Below, in pieces: positions 1 to 9,073 of a stretch of 64,000 nucleotides of DNA. Source of the DNA: Streptomyces sp. NBC_01237 (GTDB taxonomy: Bacteria; Actinomycetota; Actinomycetes; Streptomycetales; Streptomycetaceae). The position numbers and the translations under genes were made by a program. Numbering within the stretch: position 1 is the first letter of the stretch; each line of letters opens with the position of its first letter. Location: contig NZ_CP108508.1 of NCBI RefSeq assembly GCF_035917275.1, positions 7,006,001 to 7,070,000 on the forward strand, given 5' to 3'. The notes under the pieces were generated by a model that worked only from the letters and a program-made list of their open reading frames with translations, searched no databases and was not told the DNA's origin.

Positions 1-146
1 ATCGACACCGGCGGGGTCAGCGCGGCCGTCCGGGAGGCGGTGACCGCGTTCGTGGTCAGGACTGCGGCCAGCAGGCAGAGGGCGATGGCGGCGGCCCGCA
101 CTCGGCCGCGTCTCCCAGGGCTTCGCCCCGTACTTCCGTTCATCAT
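1..146 (-). CDS. Secreted protein, N-terminal part only (cut by window edge)
   Basis: The first 48 codons of a leftward gene are present; the rest lies outside the window. The start is one of two consecutive ATG codons (146 or 143), with a GGAG four bases upstream. The peptide has an Arg-rich n-region (GRRGRVR), a hydrophobic stretch (AAAIALCLLAAVL) and a polar Thr/Ser/Ala segment, which is a classical Sec signal peptide. What the mature protein does cannot be told from this fragment. It is transcribed in the same direction as gmd (487-1500), 340 bases downstream of that gene, so it may have its own promoter. Confidence 0.6.
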   Translation of the reverse strand, partial: MMNGSTGRSPGRRGRVRAAAIALCLLAAVLTTNAVTASRTAALTPPVS

Positions 147-486
147 TCAGCTCCGAAGGTGAGAACGAGCTGCGGCACTCGGGCCGCGGTTCCTGCCTCG
201 CCCGGCCGGACGCGGAGACGGTCCGTTCCGCTGCCGGTGAGGGCGAGTGAGTGGGCGGGGCCCAGGGCCCCGCCCGGTGCGGACGCGTTCGGCTCCACCG
301 GGTGACCGGTGGGGTCCGAGGTCGCGCCGGTGTGGGTCCCCGGCACGGACGCGGCGGGCGCCGGCCGGGTGCTGTGGGGGAGTGGCGGCCCGGTCCTGGC
401 GCCGGGGAGGGGCATGGCGGTGCGTGGCCCGGTCCGGGCGCCGGGGAGGGGCATCGTGGTGCGGCCGGCGGTGGCGCCCGGCCCTC
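147..486. other. Intergenic region without a convincing gene
   Basis: This spacer lies between gmd and the cut secreted gene. The open frames running through it are shadows of high G+C content: they are rich in Arg, Pro and Gly and have no family likeness. It holds a direct repeat at 387-463 and presumably the promoter of the leftward secreted gene near 150-200. Confidence 0.5.
387..463. repeat. Two direct repeats of 38 bp, 39-bp period
   Basis: Copies at 387-424 and 426-463 share the core GGCGCCGGGGAGGGGCAT and differ at only a few positions. The period is a multiple of three, but no supported gene covers it. It is probably slippage in a G-rich spacer. Confidence 0.6.
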
Positions 487-1500
487 TCACCGGTCCACCC
501 GCACGGCGGCCCCGGTGAGCTGGTCGCTCAGCTGCCGGATGTCCGCGTCCACCATGATCCGGGCCAGCTCCCGCGACCTCACGACGGGCTTCCAGCCGAG
601 CAGTTCCTCCGCCTTGGACGCGTCCCCGATCAGTGCGTCGACCTCGCTCGGGCGCTCGTACTTCGGGTCGTGGCGCACATGCTCCCGCCAGTCCAGGCCC
701 GCGTGCTCGAAGGCGAATTCCAGGAACTGCCGGACGCTGACCCCCTCGCCGGTGGCCACCACATAGTCGTCCGGGGTGTCGCACTGGAGCATCCGCCACA
801 TGGCGTCCACATACTCGGGGGCGTACCCCCAGTCCCGTACCGCGTCGAGATTGCCCAGGTGGAGCCGGTCCTGGAGACCGGCCCTGATCCGGGCGACCCC
901 GCGCGTGATCTTCCGGGTCACGAAGGTCTCGCCGCGGCGCGGGGACTCATGGTTGAACAGAATGCCGTTGACCGCGAACATTCCATACGCCTCACGGTAG
1001 TTGACCGTAGCCCAGTATGCGTACGCCTTGGCGACGCTGTACGGGCTGCGCGGATGGAACGGGGTGTGCTCGTTCTGCGGCGGCGGGCTGGCGCCGAACA
1101 TCTCGGAGGACGACGCCTGGTAGATCCGGGTCTCGATGCCGCTGGCCCGGACCGCCTCCAGCAGCCGGACGGCGCCGAGCCCGGTGACATCGCCGGTGTA
1201 CAGCGGGGCGTCGAACGAGACCCGGACGTGCGACTGCGCACCGAGGTTGTAGACCTCGTCGGGCCGGATGTCGCGCAGCAGATTCACCAGCGCGACGCCG
1301 TCCGCCAGATCGGCGTGATGCAGCACGAACGAGCGGTCCGCCTCCTCGGGGCCCTGGTAGATGTGATCGATCCGCTCGGTGTTGAAGCTCGACGAGCGAC
1401 GTATCAGCCCGTGGACCGTGTACCCCTTGTCGAGCAGCAACTCGGCCAGATACGAACCGTCCTGGCCGGTCACGCCGGTGATGAACGCGGTCTTCGCCAC
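487..1500 (-). CDS. gmd: GDP-mannose 4,6-dehydratase
   Basis: This NAD(P)-dependent short-chain dehydratase/reductase converts GDP-D-mannose to GDP-4-keto-6-deoxy-D-mannose, the first step to GDP-L-fucose and related deoxysugars. Seen directly: the N-terminal Rossmann motif [13 protein letters not shown], the [12 protein letters not shown] segment typical of Gmd, and the catalytic YSVAK (YxxxK). The length of 337 residues is normal for the family. The start is GTG with a GGGGGAG just upstream. It is divergent from the GDP-fucose synthase gene at 1615, with about 114 bases between them. Together the two make a complete two-step route, so the product is probably a fucosylated or 6-deoxyhexose-containing surface glycan. 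The call is secure; the final sugar is inferred. Confidence 0.96.
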   Translation of the reverse strand: MAKTAFITGVTGQDGSYLAELLLDKGYTVHGLIRRSSSFNTERIDHIYQGPEEADRSFVLHHADLADGVALVNLLRDIRPDEVYNLGAQSHVRVSFDAPLYTGDVTGLGAVRLLEAVRASGIETRIYQASSSEMFGASPPPQNEHTPFHPRSPYSVAKAYAYWATVNYREAYGMFAVNGILFNHESPRRGETFVTRKITRGVARIRAGLQDRLHLGNLDAVRDWGYAPEYVDAMWRMLQCDTPDDYVVATGEGVSVRQFLEFAFEHAGLDWREHVRHDPKYERPSEVDALIGDASKAEELLGWKPVVRSRELARIMVDADIRQLSDQLTGAAVRVDR

Positions 1501-1614
1501 GGCTCCCCCTTCTGTGTTCGCCCGAGGGGCGAGTCGGTCATCGAAATTTCGGACTTTGGAATGTTCTGCGGCAAAAGGTCTCGGCGAGGTGCGGCCGCTG
1601 GCACAATCCGAGCC

Positions 1615-2598
1615 ATGACGACCGATCTCCCCGGCCCTCCCCAGGAACCCGTCCGCCCCCTACTGCGCCCCGGCTCCCGCATATTCGTGGCGGGTCACCG
1701 CGGTCTCGTCGGCTCGGCACTGGTGCGCCGCCTCACCGCCGAAGGCCATGAGGTGCTCACCCGCGGCCGCGAACTGCTCGATCTGCGCGAGGCGGCGCCG
1801 ACCGAGGCGTATCTGCGCGACAGCCGGCCGGACGCCGTCGTCCTGGCCGCCGCCAAGGTCGGCGGGATCATGGCCAACAGCACTTCTCCGGTGCAGTTCC
1901 TGGAGGACAACCTCCGCATCCAGCTCAGCGTGATCGCCGGAGCGCACACCGCCGGGACCGGGCGGCTGCTGTTCCTCGGGTCCTCCTGCATCTACCCCAA
2001 GCACGCCCCCCAGCCGATCCGCGAGGACGCGCTGCTCACCGGCCCGCTGGAGCCGACCAACGAGGCGTACGCCCTGGCCAAGATCGCCGGAATCACCCAG
2101 ATCCAGGCGTACCGGAGGCAGTACGGCGCCGCGTACATCAGCGCCATGCCCACCAATCTCTACGGGCCCGGCGACAACTTCGACCTGGAGACCTCGCACG
2201 TCCTGCCCGCACTGATCCGCCGCTTCCACGAGGCGAAGCGGGACAACGCGCCCGAGGTCACCCTGTGGGGCTCCGGAAGCCCCCGCCGCGAGTTCCTCCA
2301 CGTCGACGACCTCGCCGCCGCCTGCGTACGGCTGCTGGAGAGCTACGACAGCGACGAACCCGTCAACATCGGCTGCGGCCAGGACCTCACCATCCGGGAA
2401 CTCGCCGAAACGGTCCGGGAGGTGACGGGGTATCAAGGACGGATCGCCTGGGACGTCTCGAAGCCGGACGGGACCCCGCGCAAACTCCTCGACGTCTCCC
2501 GGCTGTCCTCGATCGGCTTCACACCGCAGATCCCGCTGAAGGACGGCATCGCCCGCACGTACGCCTGGTGGCTCGGCCGGTCCGCCCCCCCGGCCTGA
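1615..2598 (+). CDS. fcl: GDP-L-fucose synthase (GDP-4-keto-6-deoxymannose epimerase/reductase)
   Basis: It converts the Gmd product to GDP-L-fucose by 3,5-epimerisation and NADPH-dependent reduction. Seen: the nucleotide-binding motif [11 protein letters not shown] near residue 25, the [13 protein letters not shown] segment, and YALAK (YxxxK). The protein has 327 residues, slightly longer than usual because of a Pro-rich N-terminal tail of about 20 residues. The open frame extends far upstream, but similarity begins only after the ATG at 1615, which I take as the start. There is no strong ribosome site, so translation may be inefficient or leaderless. It is divergent from gmd, and the shared spacer must carry both promoters. 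Confidence 0.95.
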   Translation: MTTDLPGPPQEPVRPLLRPGSRIFVAGHRGLVGSALVRRLTAEGHEVLTRGRELLDLREAAPTEAYLRDSRPDAVVLAAAKVGGIMANSTSPVQFLEDNLRIQLSVIAGAHTAGTGRLLFLGSSCIYPKHAPQPIREDALLTGPLEPTNEAYALAKIAGITQIQAYRRQYGAAYISAMPTNLYGPGDNFDLETSHVLPALIRRFHEAKRDNAPEVTLWGSGSPRREFLHVDDLAAACVRLLESYDSDEPVNIGCGQDLTIRELAETVREVTGYQGRIAWDVSKPDGTPRKLLDVSRLSSIGFTPQIPLKDGIARTYAWWLGRSAPPA

Positions 2599-2643
2599 CC
2601 GTCCACCCGGCCCTCGCTCCCGCATCGGCATGCCCGCCCGCTC

Positions 2644-4182
2644 TCAGTAGGCCCCGCGGCCGTCGGTGACGGCGCGCACCGTACGGGCGAGAAGCCCCAT
2701 GTCCGTGGCCACCGACCAGTTGTCCACGTACCAGAGGTCCAGCGAGACGGTCTCCTGCCAGGACAGGTCCGATCGTCCGCTGACCTGCCACAGCCCCGTG
2801 AGACCCGGTTTGACCGCGAGCCGCCGGTGTTCCCGCTCGTCGTAGCGGGACGCCTCCTCCGGCAGTGGCGGGCGGGGCCCCACCAGGGACATGTGTCCCA
2901 TCAACACATTGATCAGCTGGGGGAGTTCATCGACGGACGTGCGGCGCAGCGCCCGGCCGATCGGTGTCACCCGCGGATCGCGGCGCACCTTGAACATCGG
3001 CCCCGCGCCCTCGTCGGACGCGACGAGCTGCGCCTTGCGGCTCTCCGCGTCCGCCACCATCGTGCGGAACTTCCACATGGTGAACGGCTGGTTGTGCTGG
3101 CCCTGGCGGACCTGGCGGTGGAACACCGGGCCGCGCGACGACACCCGCACACTCAGCGCCACCGCCAGCATCAGCGGGGCCAGTAACAACAGCCCGAACA
3201 GCGCGCCGCACCGGTCCAGCAGCACCTTCACCGCCGCCTGCGGGCCGCGCCGCAGCGGCGGCGAGATGTGCAGCAGCGTCAGGCCGGCGACCGCGACGGG
3301 CCTGACCCGACCCGCCGCGACACCGGAGAGCTCCGAGAGCACACACAGGGCTATGCCCCCGTCGTGCAGCCCCCACCCCAGCCGCCGCAGCCGGTCCCCG
3401 GTCATCCGGGGCCCGGGAGCCACCAGCACCAGATCCGCCTCGTGGGCGAAGGCCCCGCCCAGCACCGTCGACACGTCGTCGTCCGCCGGGCACGAGGCCA
3501 GCCGCCCGGTGACCTGTACGTCGTGCTCCAGTGCCACCGGACCCACGGGTATCGCGGCCACCACGTCATACCCGTGGCCGGTACGGGAGGTGAGCAGCCG
3601 CACCGCCCGGTCGACCCCCGTCGCCTCGCCGACCAGCAGGACCCGCCGTGCCTGCCGCGCGGTCCGCCGTAGCGGCCGCAGACCCGTGACGAGGGCGGTC
3701 AGCCCCAGTCCCGGTGCCAGCGCCACGATCTCCGTCGCCGGGTCCACCGAGCCACCCGTCACCGTACGCAGCACGGCGAGCGCACCGATGAGCAGCAGCC
3801 AGTCGCCGGGCACGCTCAGCGCCCCGCCCGGCTCGGCGCGCGGCCGGTCCGCGTACCGGCCGCGGCAGGCCCGCAGCCCGGCCCAGACCAGCCCGCCCAT
3901 GACCGCGGCGCCCAGCGGCCCCGACTGGTCACCCGCGCGCAGGAGCAGCCAGGCCGGCACGGCGAGCGCCAGGGCCTCGGTCAGGGCGAGCAGGGACGGA
4001 CGCCGTCCCGCCCCCTTCCCGGCCCTGGCCGGGACCGAAAGGCCGCGCCGCACGGTCGGGGCCCGCCACAACTGCTCCGGTGCCACGGTGCGTGTCCGGG
4101 ACGCGGCGGTGCGGGGGCGCGGCGCGCCCCGGAGCCCTACCGGTCCGGATGTATCGGTTTCGGGTATTTCGACATGCCCCAT
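2644..4182 (-). CDS. Polyprenyl glycosylphosphotransferase (WbaP/CpsE-like initiating enzyme)
   Basis: This is a membrane enzyme that moves a sugar-1-phosphate from a nucleotide sugar to undecaprenyl phosphate, starting exopolysaccharide or O-glycan repeat units. The first ~300 residues hold several hydrophobic segments and a degenerate nucleotide-binding domain (LLVGEATGVDRAV). The C-terminal ~200 residues are a bacterial sugar transferase domain with FTMWKFRTM, TSVDELPQLINVLMG, LVGPRPPLP and KPGLTGLWQVSGRS. I chose the ATG at 4182 (MGHVEIPE) because a GGGGGG run sits three bases upstream, giving 512 residues; a longer frame reaches 4344 without a good ribosome site. Convergent with fcl, it probably initiates the glycan that receives the fucose. 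The sugar specificity cannot be read from the sequence. Confidence 0.92.
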   Translation of the reverse strand: MGHVEIPETDTSGPVGLRGAPRPRTAASRTRTVAPEQLWRAPTVRRGLSVPARAGKGAGRRPSLLALTEALALAVPAWLLLRAGDQSGPLGAAVMGGLVWAGLRACRGRYADRPRAEPGGALSVPGDWLLLIGALAVLRTVTGGSVDPATEIVALAPGLGLTALVTGLRPLRRTARQARRVLLVGEATGVDRAVRLLTSRTGHGYDVVAAIPVGPVALEHDVQVTGRLASCPADDDVSTVLGGAFAHEADLVLVAPGPRMTGDRLRRLGWGLHDGGIALCVLSELSGVAAGRVRPVAVAGLTLLHISPPLRRGPQAAVKVLLDRCGALFGLLLLAPLMLAVALSVRVSSRGPVFHRQVRQGQHNQPFTMWKFRTMVADAESRKAQLVASDEGAGPMFKVRRDPRVTPIGRALRRTSVDELPQLINVLMGHMSLVGPRPPLPEEASRYDEREHRRLAVKPGLTGLWQVSGRSDLSWQETVSLDLWYVDNWSVATDMGLLARTVRAVTDGRGAY

Positions 4183-4575
4183 GGACCCCCCAGTCACGGT
4201 CGCACCCCAGAAACGCGGCGCATCCGCCGATCCCATGGACTGACGGATGCGCCATCGCTCGGTGCACGATATCCACACAGGTGCCATTTCGCTGGAGTTC
4301 TCGTGAAGTTCAGACACATCGGAGGCATGGCCGCGGCATCCCATTCGTGATTGATCTCGGCTTCTGTGTACGGGTGTTGGGATTTGAAGGATTTGAGCAA
4401 GCGCTTGCGGCCTCCCCGGTGAGGGTCCGACGGCTGATCCAGGGGCGTCAGCGGTACGTCAGCGGTACGTCAGCGGAACGGCAGGGCGGGGCCGCAAGCT
4501 GTGACCAGACCACGGACCGGATGCCCGGCAACGGACATCGACCACAGACCCACCGCATCTCACGGGGAGCCCCAC
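4183..4575. other. Divergent promoter region, no gene seen
   Basis: This 393-base spacer separates the leftward glycosyltransferase from the rightward lipoprotein gene. It is less G+C-rich around 4320-4400 and must hold both promoters. I see no coding sequence, RNA gene or clear operator. A short tandem repeat lies at 4446-4477. Confidence 0.5.
4446..4477 (+). repeat. 11-bp tandem repeat, three copies
   Basis: CGTCAGCGGTA occurs twice, followed by a 10-base partial copy. It lies 100-130 bases before the DUF4232 lipoprotein start and could be slippage or a repeated regulator site. Confidence 0.5.
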
Positions 4576-5313
4576 ATGCGTACCTCCATCCGCCGCCCTG
4601 CCGTTCTCGCCGCGACCGCCGTCGCCGCCCTCAGCATGGCGCTCACCGCCTGCGGTGGCGACGACAGCGGCAAGAAGGACGGCGCCGCGCCCGTCTCGGC
4701 ACCGAAGGCCGCCGAGGCCGCCGAGGGCGAAGCGGGCACGGGCACCACCGGATCGGGTACCGAGGGCGCGGGAACGACCGGTTCGAGCACCGCGGGCTCG
4801 GGCACCTCCGGTTCGGGCACCGCCGGTGCCACCGCCGGTGCCACGCAGGCGGGCGCCAAGAAGAAGGCCGGTGTCACGGCCCCCGCCTGCACCGCCAACG
4901 ACGTGAAGGTCACCGCGGCCAAGCAGGACGGCGTGCCCACCACGCACATCACGCTGACGGCGAAGAACACCTCGGGCAAGACCTGCACCCTGCTCCAGTA
5001 CCCGCTGGTCGCGTTCGGTGACCTTCCCCAGACCTCCAAGGACGTCCCGCCGGTCGCCAAGAGCAAGCCGGGCACCCCCATCGTGCTGGAGCCCGGCGCC
5101 CCGGCCTACGCGGCCGTGCGGATCAACAACGGAGGCGTCGACGAGCAGAACCACGCCGTCACCTCCTTCTATGTGAACCTCTTCGCCGCCGACGGCCCCG
5201 CCGAGGGCAGCAAGACCGTGACCGCGCCCAAGGGCGGCATCGCCGTCGACGACGCCGTCGCGAAGACCGGCTACTGGACGTACGAGCTGCGCAACGGCGC
5301 CGACGACTTCTAG
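4576..5313 (+). CDS. DUF4232-family lipoprotein
   Basis: An exported lipoprotein of 245 residues. The signal peptide [20 protein letters not shown] is followed by a lipobox LTAC at about residues 18-21. A low-complexity Gly/Ser/Thr linker (about residues 50-95, repeats of GTTGSGT type) then leads to a DUF4232 domain beginning CTANDVKVTA. This domain is common in actinobacterial surface proteins and has two conserved Cys (CTAND and GKTCTL), which may form a disulfide. Its function is unknown. The start is ATG with GGGGAG six bases upstream. The gene appears monocistronic and is followed by a strong hairpin at 5338-5370. Confidence 0.88.
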   Translation: MRTSIRRPAVLAATAVAALSMALTACGGDDSGKKDGAAPVSAPKAAEAAEGEAGTGTTGSGTEGAGTTGSSTAGSGTSGSGTAGATAGATQAGAKKKAGVTAPACTANDVKVTAAKQDGVPTTHITLTAKNTSGKTCTLLQYPLVAFGDLPQTSKDVPPVAKSKPGTPIVLEPGAPAYAAVRINNGGVDEQNHAVTSFYVNLFAADGPAEGSKTVTAPKGGIAVDDAVAKTGYWTYELRNGADDF

Positions 5314-5337
5314 GACTCCGCGCACCACAGGCGGTTC

Positions 5338-5370
5338 CGCGGTCACCCGCTCATCGAGCGGGTGACCGCG
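5338..5370. terminator. 15-bp perfect hairpin, bidirectional terminator
   Basis: Arms 5338-5352 and 5356-5370 are perfect reverse complements around a 3-base loop (ATC). It sits between the converging DUF4232 and NPP1 genes, with no U-tract, as is usual for Streptomyces terminators. Confidence 0.8.
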
Positions 5371-5401
5371 TCCGCGCTGCGCCGGGACCCCAGGGGCCGG
5401 C

Positions 5402-6193
5402 TCAGCCCTCCGGGTCGAAGGGGATGCCGGACGGCTTCGCACGCGCCAGGTGCCCGTTGAACTGGCCGTCCTTGATGCCGAGGAGAGCGCTGCCGAAGTC
5501 CGCTGCGGCGAGCTTGTCGCGCAGTCCCCCGGGGTAGCCGTTCCAGCCGACGAGCGTGGGGTACTGCCATGTGCCCCGATGGTTCTCCGGCGGGTCGTCG
5601 TGGGCGGCGGCGGTCCGGAAGCAGTGGGTGCTCCCCCCGTCCTTGTGGTAGACGACCTTCGGGTGCGAGCCCTCGAACAACACCTCCGAGCGGGGGTGGA
5701 CCGCGAACCCGCCGTGGGCCGAGGTGGACACGTACTCGACCTGGTCGCCCCGGACCCAGACCACGACGTGCTCCCAGTCGTGGCGGTGACCGGCGCTGCC
5801 CCCGCCGAGCGAGACCTGGTCCTTCTCGAAGTAGAGCGCGTACATGTAGGCGCACCAGCCGTTGTTGCACTTCTCCCGGGAGTAGCTGTTGCTGTTCTCC
5901 AGGTCGGAGAGGTCACGGCAGTTGCCGTTGACGTCCCCGCCGATCTTCAGACCGGGTGCGATGGTGCCGTCGGGTCCGATGGCCGGGCTCGCGTAACACC
6001 CGTCCCTGTCGTAGTCGAAGGCCGGCTGGAACCGCAGTTCGGCCTCCCCCGCGTTGCCGGGCAGTGCCGGGGGCGGAGCGGCGTGGGCCAGTGCGGGTGA
6101 GGCCAGCACCAGCACGGCCGCGGACAGCGCGGTGGCCGCGCCCTTGAACAGTGTCCGGGCCCTTCGGCCCGTCGGTCGTCGCCTGTCGGTCAT
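5402..6193 (-). CDS. NPP1-family necrosis-inducing-like secreted protein
   Basis: A secreted protein of 263 residues in the necrosis- and ethylene-inducing peptide (NLP) family. An n-region RRRPTGRRAR and a hydrophobic core ending ALAHAAPPP give a signal peptide of about 38 residues. The hallmark heptapeptide GHRHDWE is intact at about residues 135-141. In studied NLPs this motif binds a divalent metal and is needed for toxicity to dicot plants through glycosylinositol phosphorylceramide binding. There are several Cys (DGCYA, GNCRD, EKCNNGWC, STHCF). It starts at ATG with GAGGA upstream. It lies 118 bases downstream of the GH76 gene in the same direction. In a soil actinomycete, cytolytic activity is possible but unproven; many bacterial NLPs have no known target. 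Confidence 0.9.
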   Translation of the reverse strand: MTDRRRPTGRRARTLFKGAATALSAAVLVLASPALAHAAPPPALPGNAGEAELRFQPAFDYDRDGCYASPAIGPDGTIAPGLKIGGDVNGNCRDLSDLENSNSYSREKCNNGWCAYMYALYFEKDQVSLGGGSAGHRHDWEHVVVWVRGDQVEYVSTSAHGGFAVHPRSEVLFEGSHPKVVYHKDGGSTHCFRTAAAHDDPPENHRGTWQYPTLVGWNGYPGGLRDKLAAADFGSALLGIKDGQFNGHLARAKPSGIPFDPEG

Positions 6194-6311
6194 GGTGTGG
6201 GTCCTCGGATTCGTCCGGGCGGGAATGTGCCGTGGGGTGGTCGAACGGGTGGATGCCGTGGGCCCGCCGCGTCGTGCGCGTACGCACAGGGGCGGCGGTG
6301 GAGGGCCGGCT

Positions 6312-7844
6312 TCAGCTCTCCTGGGCGGCGTTGAGCAGGTCCAGGGCGCTGTGCTGACAGCCGTTGCCGGTCAGGGTGAAGGGACCGGCCCAGTGCGGGC
6401 CGTACTGGGCGAGCGGGTTACTGTTCCTCGCCCGGAGGGTGGCGGCCTGACGGTCGAGGTAGGCGCTGTAGGGGTGGTCCGGCAGATAGGTGTTGAGGAT
6501 GCCGAGCCCACGGGCGTAGGCGCCCTTGAAGGAGTCGCCGTCGGACGTGCACCCGGTGCCGTCGGGCTCGTACGGCTCGTGCAGGGTCCCGCCGGGGTTG
6601 AGATGGCCCGACGAGGTGGAGGAGCCGGCCAGGGCGCGGGCACTGTCCAGCAGCGCGTCGTCACCCGTCGCGCGGTGCAGTTCCGCGAGACCGGCCAGGA
6701 TCACTCCCTGGTTGTAGGTCCAGGTGGTGTCGCCGTTGTTCGCGCAGGCGGAGTCGAGGCCGTCGTTGACGGTTCCGCCCGAGTTGATCATGCCGCTCCT
6801 CCGGAACCAGGCCCACTCGTCCTCGGCCCGCCGGAGATACGTGCTGTCCCCGTCGATCCGGTTGTGCAGGGCGGCGTTGAGCTGGAGGTAGAGCTCGTTG
6901 GTGACGGCGTTCTTGTAGGGCTTGTCGGTGGCCCACTGCACCCCGCCGCCGCACGTGGAGGTCCAGTAGTCGTGCATGTGGTCGGCGTCCGTGCGGGCGG
7001 TCCGCAGATACCGCGCGTCGCCCGTCAGGTCGTACGCCGCCACCCAGGCCAGACCCCACCAACCGGTGTCGTCCAGATAGGAGTTGGTGAAGTCGCCGTC
7101 CTCCTCGTCGATCAGCTTCCCGTACGTCTCCGAGATCGCGTAGCGGTAGCTCGGCATGCCGCTGATACGGATGTTGTCGATCAGGGAGGTGAGGGAGGTC
7201 GCCGATGTCCACCAGCCGGCGAACTTCCCGGAGTCGCGGTCGTACCCCATCATCAGCGCGGTCGCCGCCGCCGTGCTCGCGCTCCATGCGTTCCAGTCGG
7301 TCCTGGCCCAGCCGGTGCAGGCGATCCCGGCCCGGTCGCCGGCCTTGCCGCAGGCCCGCAGCGCGCCGATCCCGCCGGTGTCCCACTGGTCCACGTTGTA
7401 CATCAAGGTGCGCCACCCGGCCGCCCCTTGCGGGACGGCGGTCGCACCGAGCCTGCTCCCGGAGGCCCACGACCGGCCGCCGTCGAAGGACCGGTCCAGC
7501 CAGACCTGGTCGCCAGGAACGGCGTTCTCCACGGAACCCCACCCCATGACATCGTTGTCGGAGAGATGGAGCGCGAGGGTGCGGCCATGGAGGGAGGCGG
7601 TGACCGGGGTGCGGTCTCCCGCGGCGAGGCGGGGGTCGCGGGTGTCGCAGTACGTGTTGCACACCTGGCCGGCCTCCCGGGCGGCCGGCCGGTCCGCGTC
7701 CCGGGCCGTCTCCAGGCGGACGGCCCAAGATGTCTCCCGGGGTGCGGCCTGGGCCGTGGCGGGCGGGATGCCCGTGGTCAGCAGGGTGAGCAGCGAGACC
7801 GTCAGGGCCGCTCTGCCGACGTATGACGTGCGCGTGGGGAGCAC
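6312..7844 (-). CDS. Secreted GH76 alpha-1,6-mannanase-like glycoside hydrolase
   Basis: GH76 enzymes are endo-acting alpha-1,6-mannanases that attack yeast or fungal mannan and related actinobacterial mannans. Seen: a signal peptide (YVGRAALTVSLLTLLTTG then ATAQA), the catalytic Asp pair in YLDDTGWWGLAW at about residues 254-265, and the helical-barrel motifs TWTYNQGVILAGLAELHRAT and AVTNELYLQLNAALHNR. The start is taken as GTG 7844 because GGAGGA precedes it by seven bases; a longer frame reaches 7967. The product is 510 residues. About 100 residues between the signal peptide and the GH76 body (QVCNTYCDTRDPR onward) form an extra N-terminal region common in streptomycete homologues. It may degrade fungal wall mannan and fits beside the exported NPP1 protein. 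Confidence 0.9.
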   Translation of the reverse strand: MLPTRTSYVGRAALTVSLLTLLTTGIPPATAQAAPRETSWAVRLETARDADRPAAREAGQVCNTYCDTRDPRLAAGDRTPVTASLHGRTLALHLSDNDVMGWGSVENAVPGDQVWLDRSFDGGRSWASGSRLGATAVPQGAAGWRTLMYNVDQWDTGGIGALRACGKAGDRAGIACTGWARTDWNAWSASTAAATALMMGYDRDSGKFAGWWTSATSLTSLIDNIRISGMPSYRYAISETYGKLIDEEDGDFTNSYLDDTGWWGLAWVAAYDLTGDARYLRTARTDADHMHDYWTSTCGGGVQWATDKPYKNAVTNELYLQLNAALHNRIDGDSTYLRRAEDEWAWFRRSGMINSGGTVNDGLDSACANNGDTTWTYNQGVILAGLAELHRATGDDALLDSARALAGSSTSSGHLNPGGTLHEPYEPDGTGCTSDGDSFKGAYARGLGILNTYLPDHPYSAYLDRQAATLRARNSNPLAQYGPHWAGPFTLTGNGCQHSALDLLNAAQES

Positions 7845-8109
7845 GGCGGGGTCCTCCAGCGTTCTCAAGGGAGCGTGCGTCTCGCCGCAAGAGAACCGGC
7901 CTCGGCCTGTCCATGTCAATGACGTCTCTCGCGTACGAGTCCGGATCGGGCCTCGTCGGGCCCTCATCGAGCACGGGGCGAGGCCCGGTGAGACCCGGGT
8001 CGGGCCCGCGTCGGGTCCGCGGGCCCAGGGGGGTGCACCCGTGGTGCGGATCGGCGGCGGTCATGGTCGTCGGCGGCGTGCTGTCGGACGGGGAGGGGAG
8101 AATCGCGGC

Positions 8110-8472
8110 ATGCAGATGAAACTGACCGCGATCACCCTCGACTGCCCCGACCCCCCGGCACTGGCCGCGTTCTACCGGCAGGCCACCGGGTTCGGGCTGC
8201 ACCCCGATTCCCACGAGGACTTCGCCGGTCTCACGCGCGAGGACGGCCTCTTCATCGGCTTCCAACGGGTGGACGGCTACCGGCCTCCGCAGCGGCCCGG
8301 CCAGGACGCTCCGCAACAGTTCCACTTCGACTTCGCGGTCGATGACCTGGACGAAGCCGAGTCCGTACTGCTGGAGTTGGGCGCGGGAAAACCCGAGCAC
8401 CAGCCGGACGCCGACCGGTGGCGGGTCTTCACCGACCCGGCCGGGCACCCCTTCTGTGTGACGGCGAAGTGA
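8110..8472 (+). CDS. VOC (glyoxalase/bleomycin-resistance fold) family protein
   Basis: A 120-residue cytosolic protein with one complete vicinal-oxygen-chelate repeat pair: start AITLDCPDPPALAAFYRQ, middle FHFDFAVDDLDEAES, end VFTDPAGHPFCV. The pattern matches the single-domain VOC proteins common in Streptomyces; the His and Glu metal ligands are partly present (FDFAV rather than HLDV), so metal binding is uncertain. Substrate unknown. The start is ATG 8110 after a GGGGAGGGGAG; a second in-frame ATG lies two codons later. It is divergent from the GH76 gene and convergent with the NIPSNAP-like gene. Confidence 0.85.
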   Translation: MQMKLTAITLDCPDPPALAAFYRQATGFGLHPDSHEDFAGLTREDGLFIGFQRVDGYRPPQRPGQDAPQQFHFDFAVDDLDEAESVLLELGAGKPEHQPDADRWRVFTDPAGHPFCVTAK

Positions 8473-8493
8473 CGTCGGGGCCGCTCGGCACGG

Positions 8494-8829
8494 TCAGTTC
8501 GCGTCGGCGCCCGCGGCCGGGGGCGAGCCGTCGAGCGGCCGGAGGAAGCGGCGCTCGTACCGCTTGATGCAGCGGGTTCTGCGCGCCAGTTCGAAAGCCT
8601 CCTGGCACTCGGGGTCGGACATGCTGTCCTCGCGGTACTTCTCGTACCTGGCGAGGCTGGGAAAGGAGAAGAGGGCGTAGGCGATGTCGCTGTCGCCCTC
8701 GCTCGGCAGGAAGTAGCCGTGGTGCGTCCCGCCGAGGCGGTTGACGAGCCCCACCCAGCGGCGACCGTACTCCTCGAAGTCCTCAAGCCTGTCGGCGTCG
8801 ATCTCGTACCTGAGATGAATGGTGATCAT
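8494..8829 (-). CDS. NIPSNAP-family protein
   Basis: A 111-residue protein starting MITIHLRYEIDADRLEDFEEYG, typical of NIPSNAP/dimeric alpha-beta-barrel proteins, with HGYFLPSEGDSDIAYALFSF in the middle. Members are small dimers of unclear function, often near oxidoreductases. The ATG at 8829 is the only sensible start, since upstream codons in the same frame are low-complexity Gly/Arg-rich. The ribosome site is weak. It is convergent with the VOC gene, with 21 bases between the stops. Confidence 0.85.
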   Translation of the reverse strand: MITIHLRYEIDADRLEDFEEYGRRWVGLVNRLGGTHHGYFLPSEGDSDIAYALFSFPSLARYEKYREDSMSDPECQEAFELARRTRCIKRYERRFLRPLDGSPPAAGADAN

Positions 8830-9073
8830 GCCCCCATGATGCCGCCCGGCTCCTTCATGCCCGGCTCCGACCCGGCCCCCGGCGCCCTTGCCCTTCCCTT
8901 GTCCGATCCCTGCCCGTCCCCTGCCCGTCCCCTGCTCGTTCCGCACCGGGCGAAGGCTCTCCCGGTGCGGCCGTGGAGGCGGGGAACGGGCGTTGTCAGT
9001 GGTCGCACGTAGGTTGCTCCGTGTCCCGCCGTTCTGGCGCGGAACCCCCTTTGGCGTATGAGGAGATGGCGCG

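Noticed and set aside
143..799. Leftward open frame covering the 38-bp repeats
   Set aside because: It would begin inside gmd in another frame and is low-complexity; the repeat is better read as spacer slippage.
247..1614. N-terminal extension of the GDP-fucose synthase frame
   Set aside because: Runs antisense through gmd; similarity to GDP-fucose synthase begins only after the ATG at 1615.
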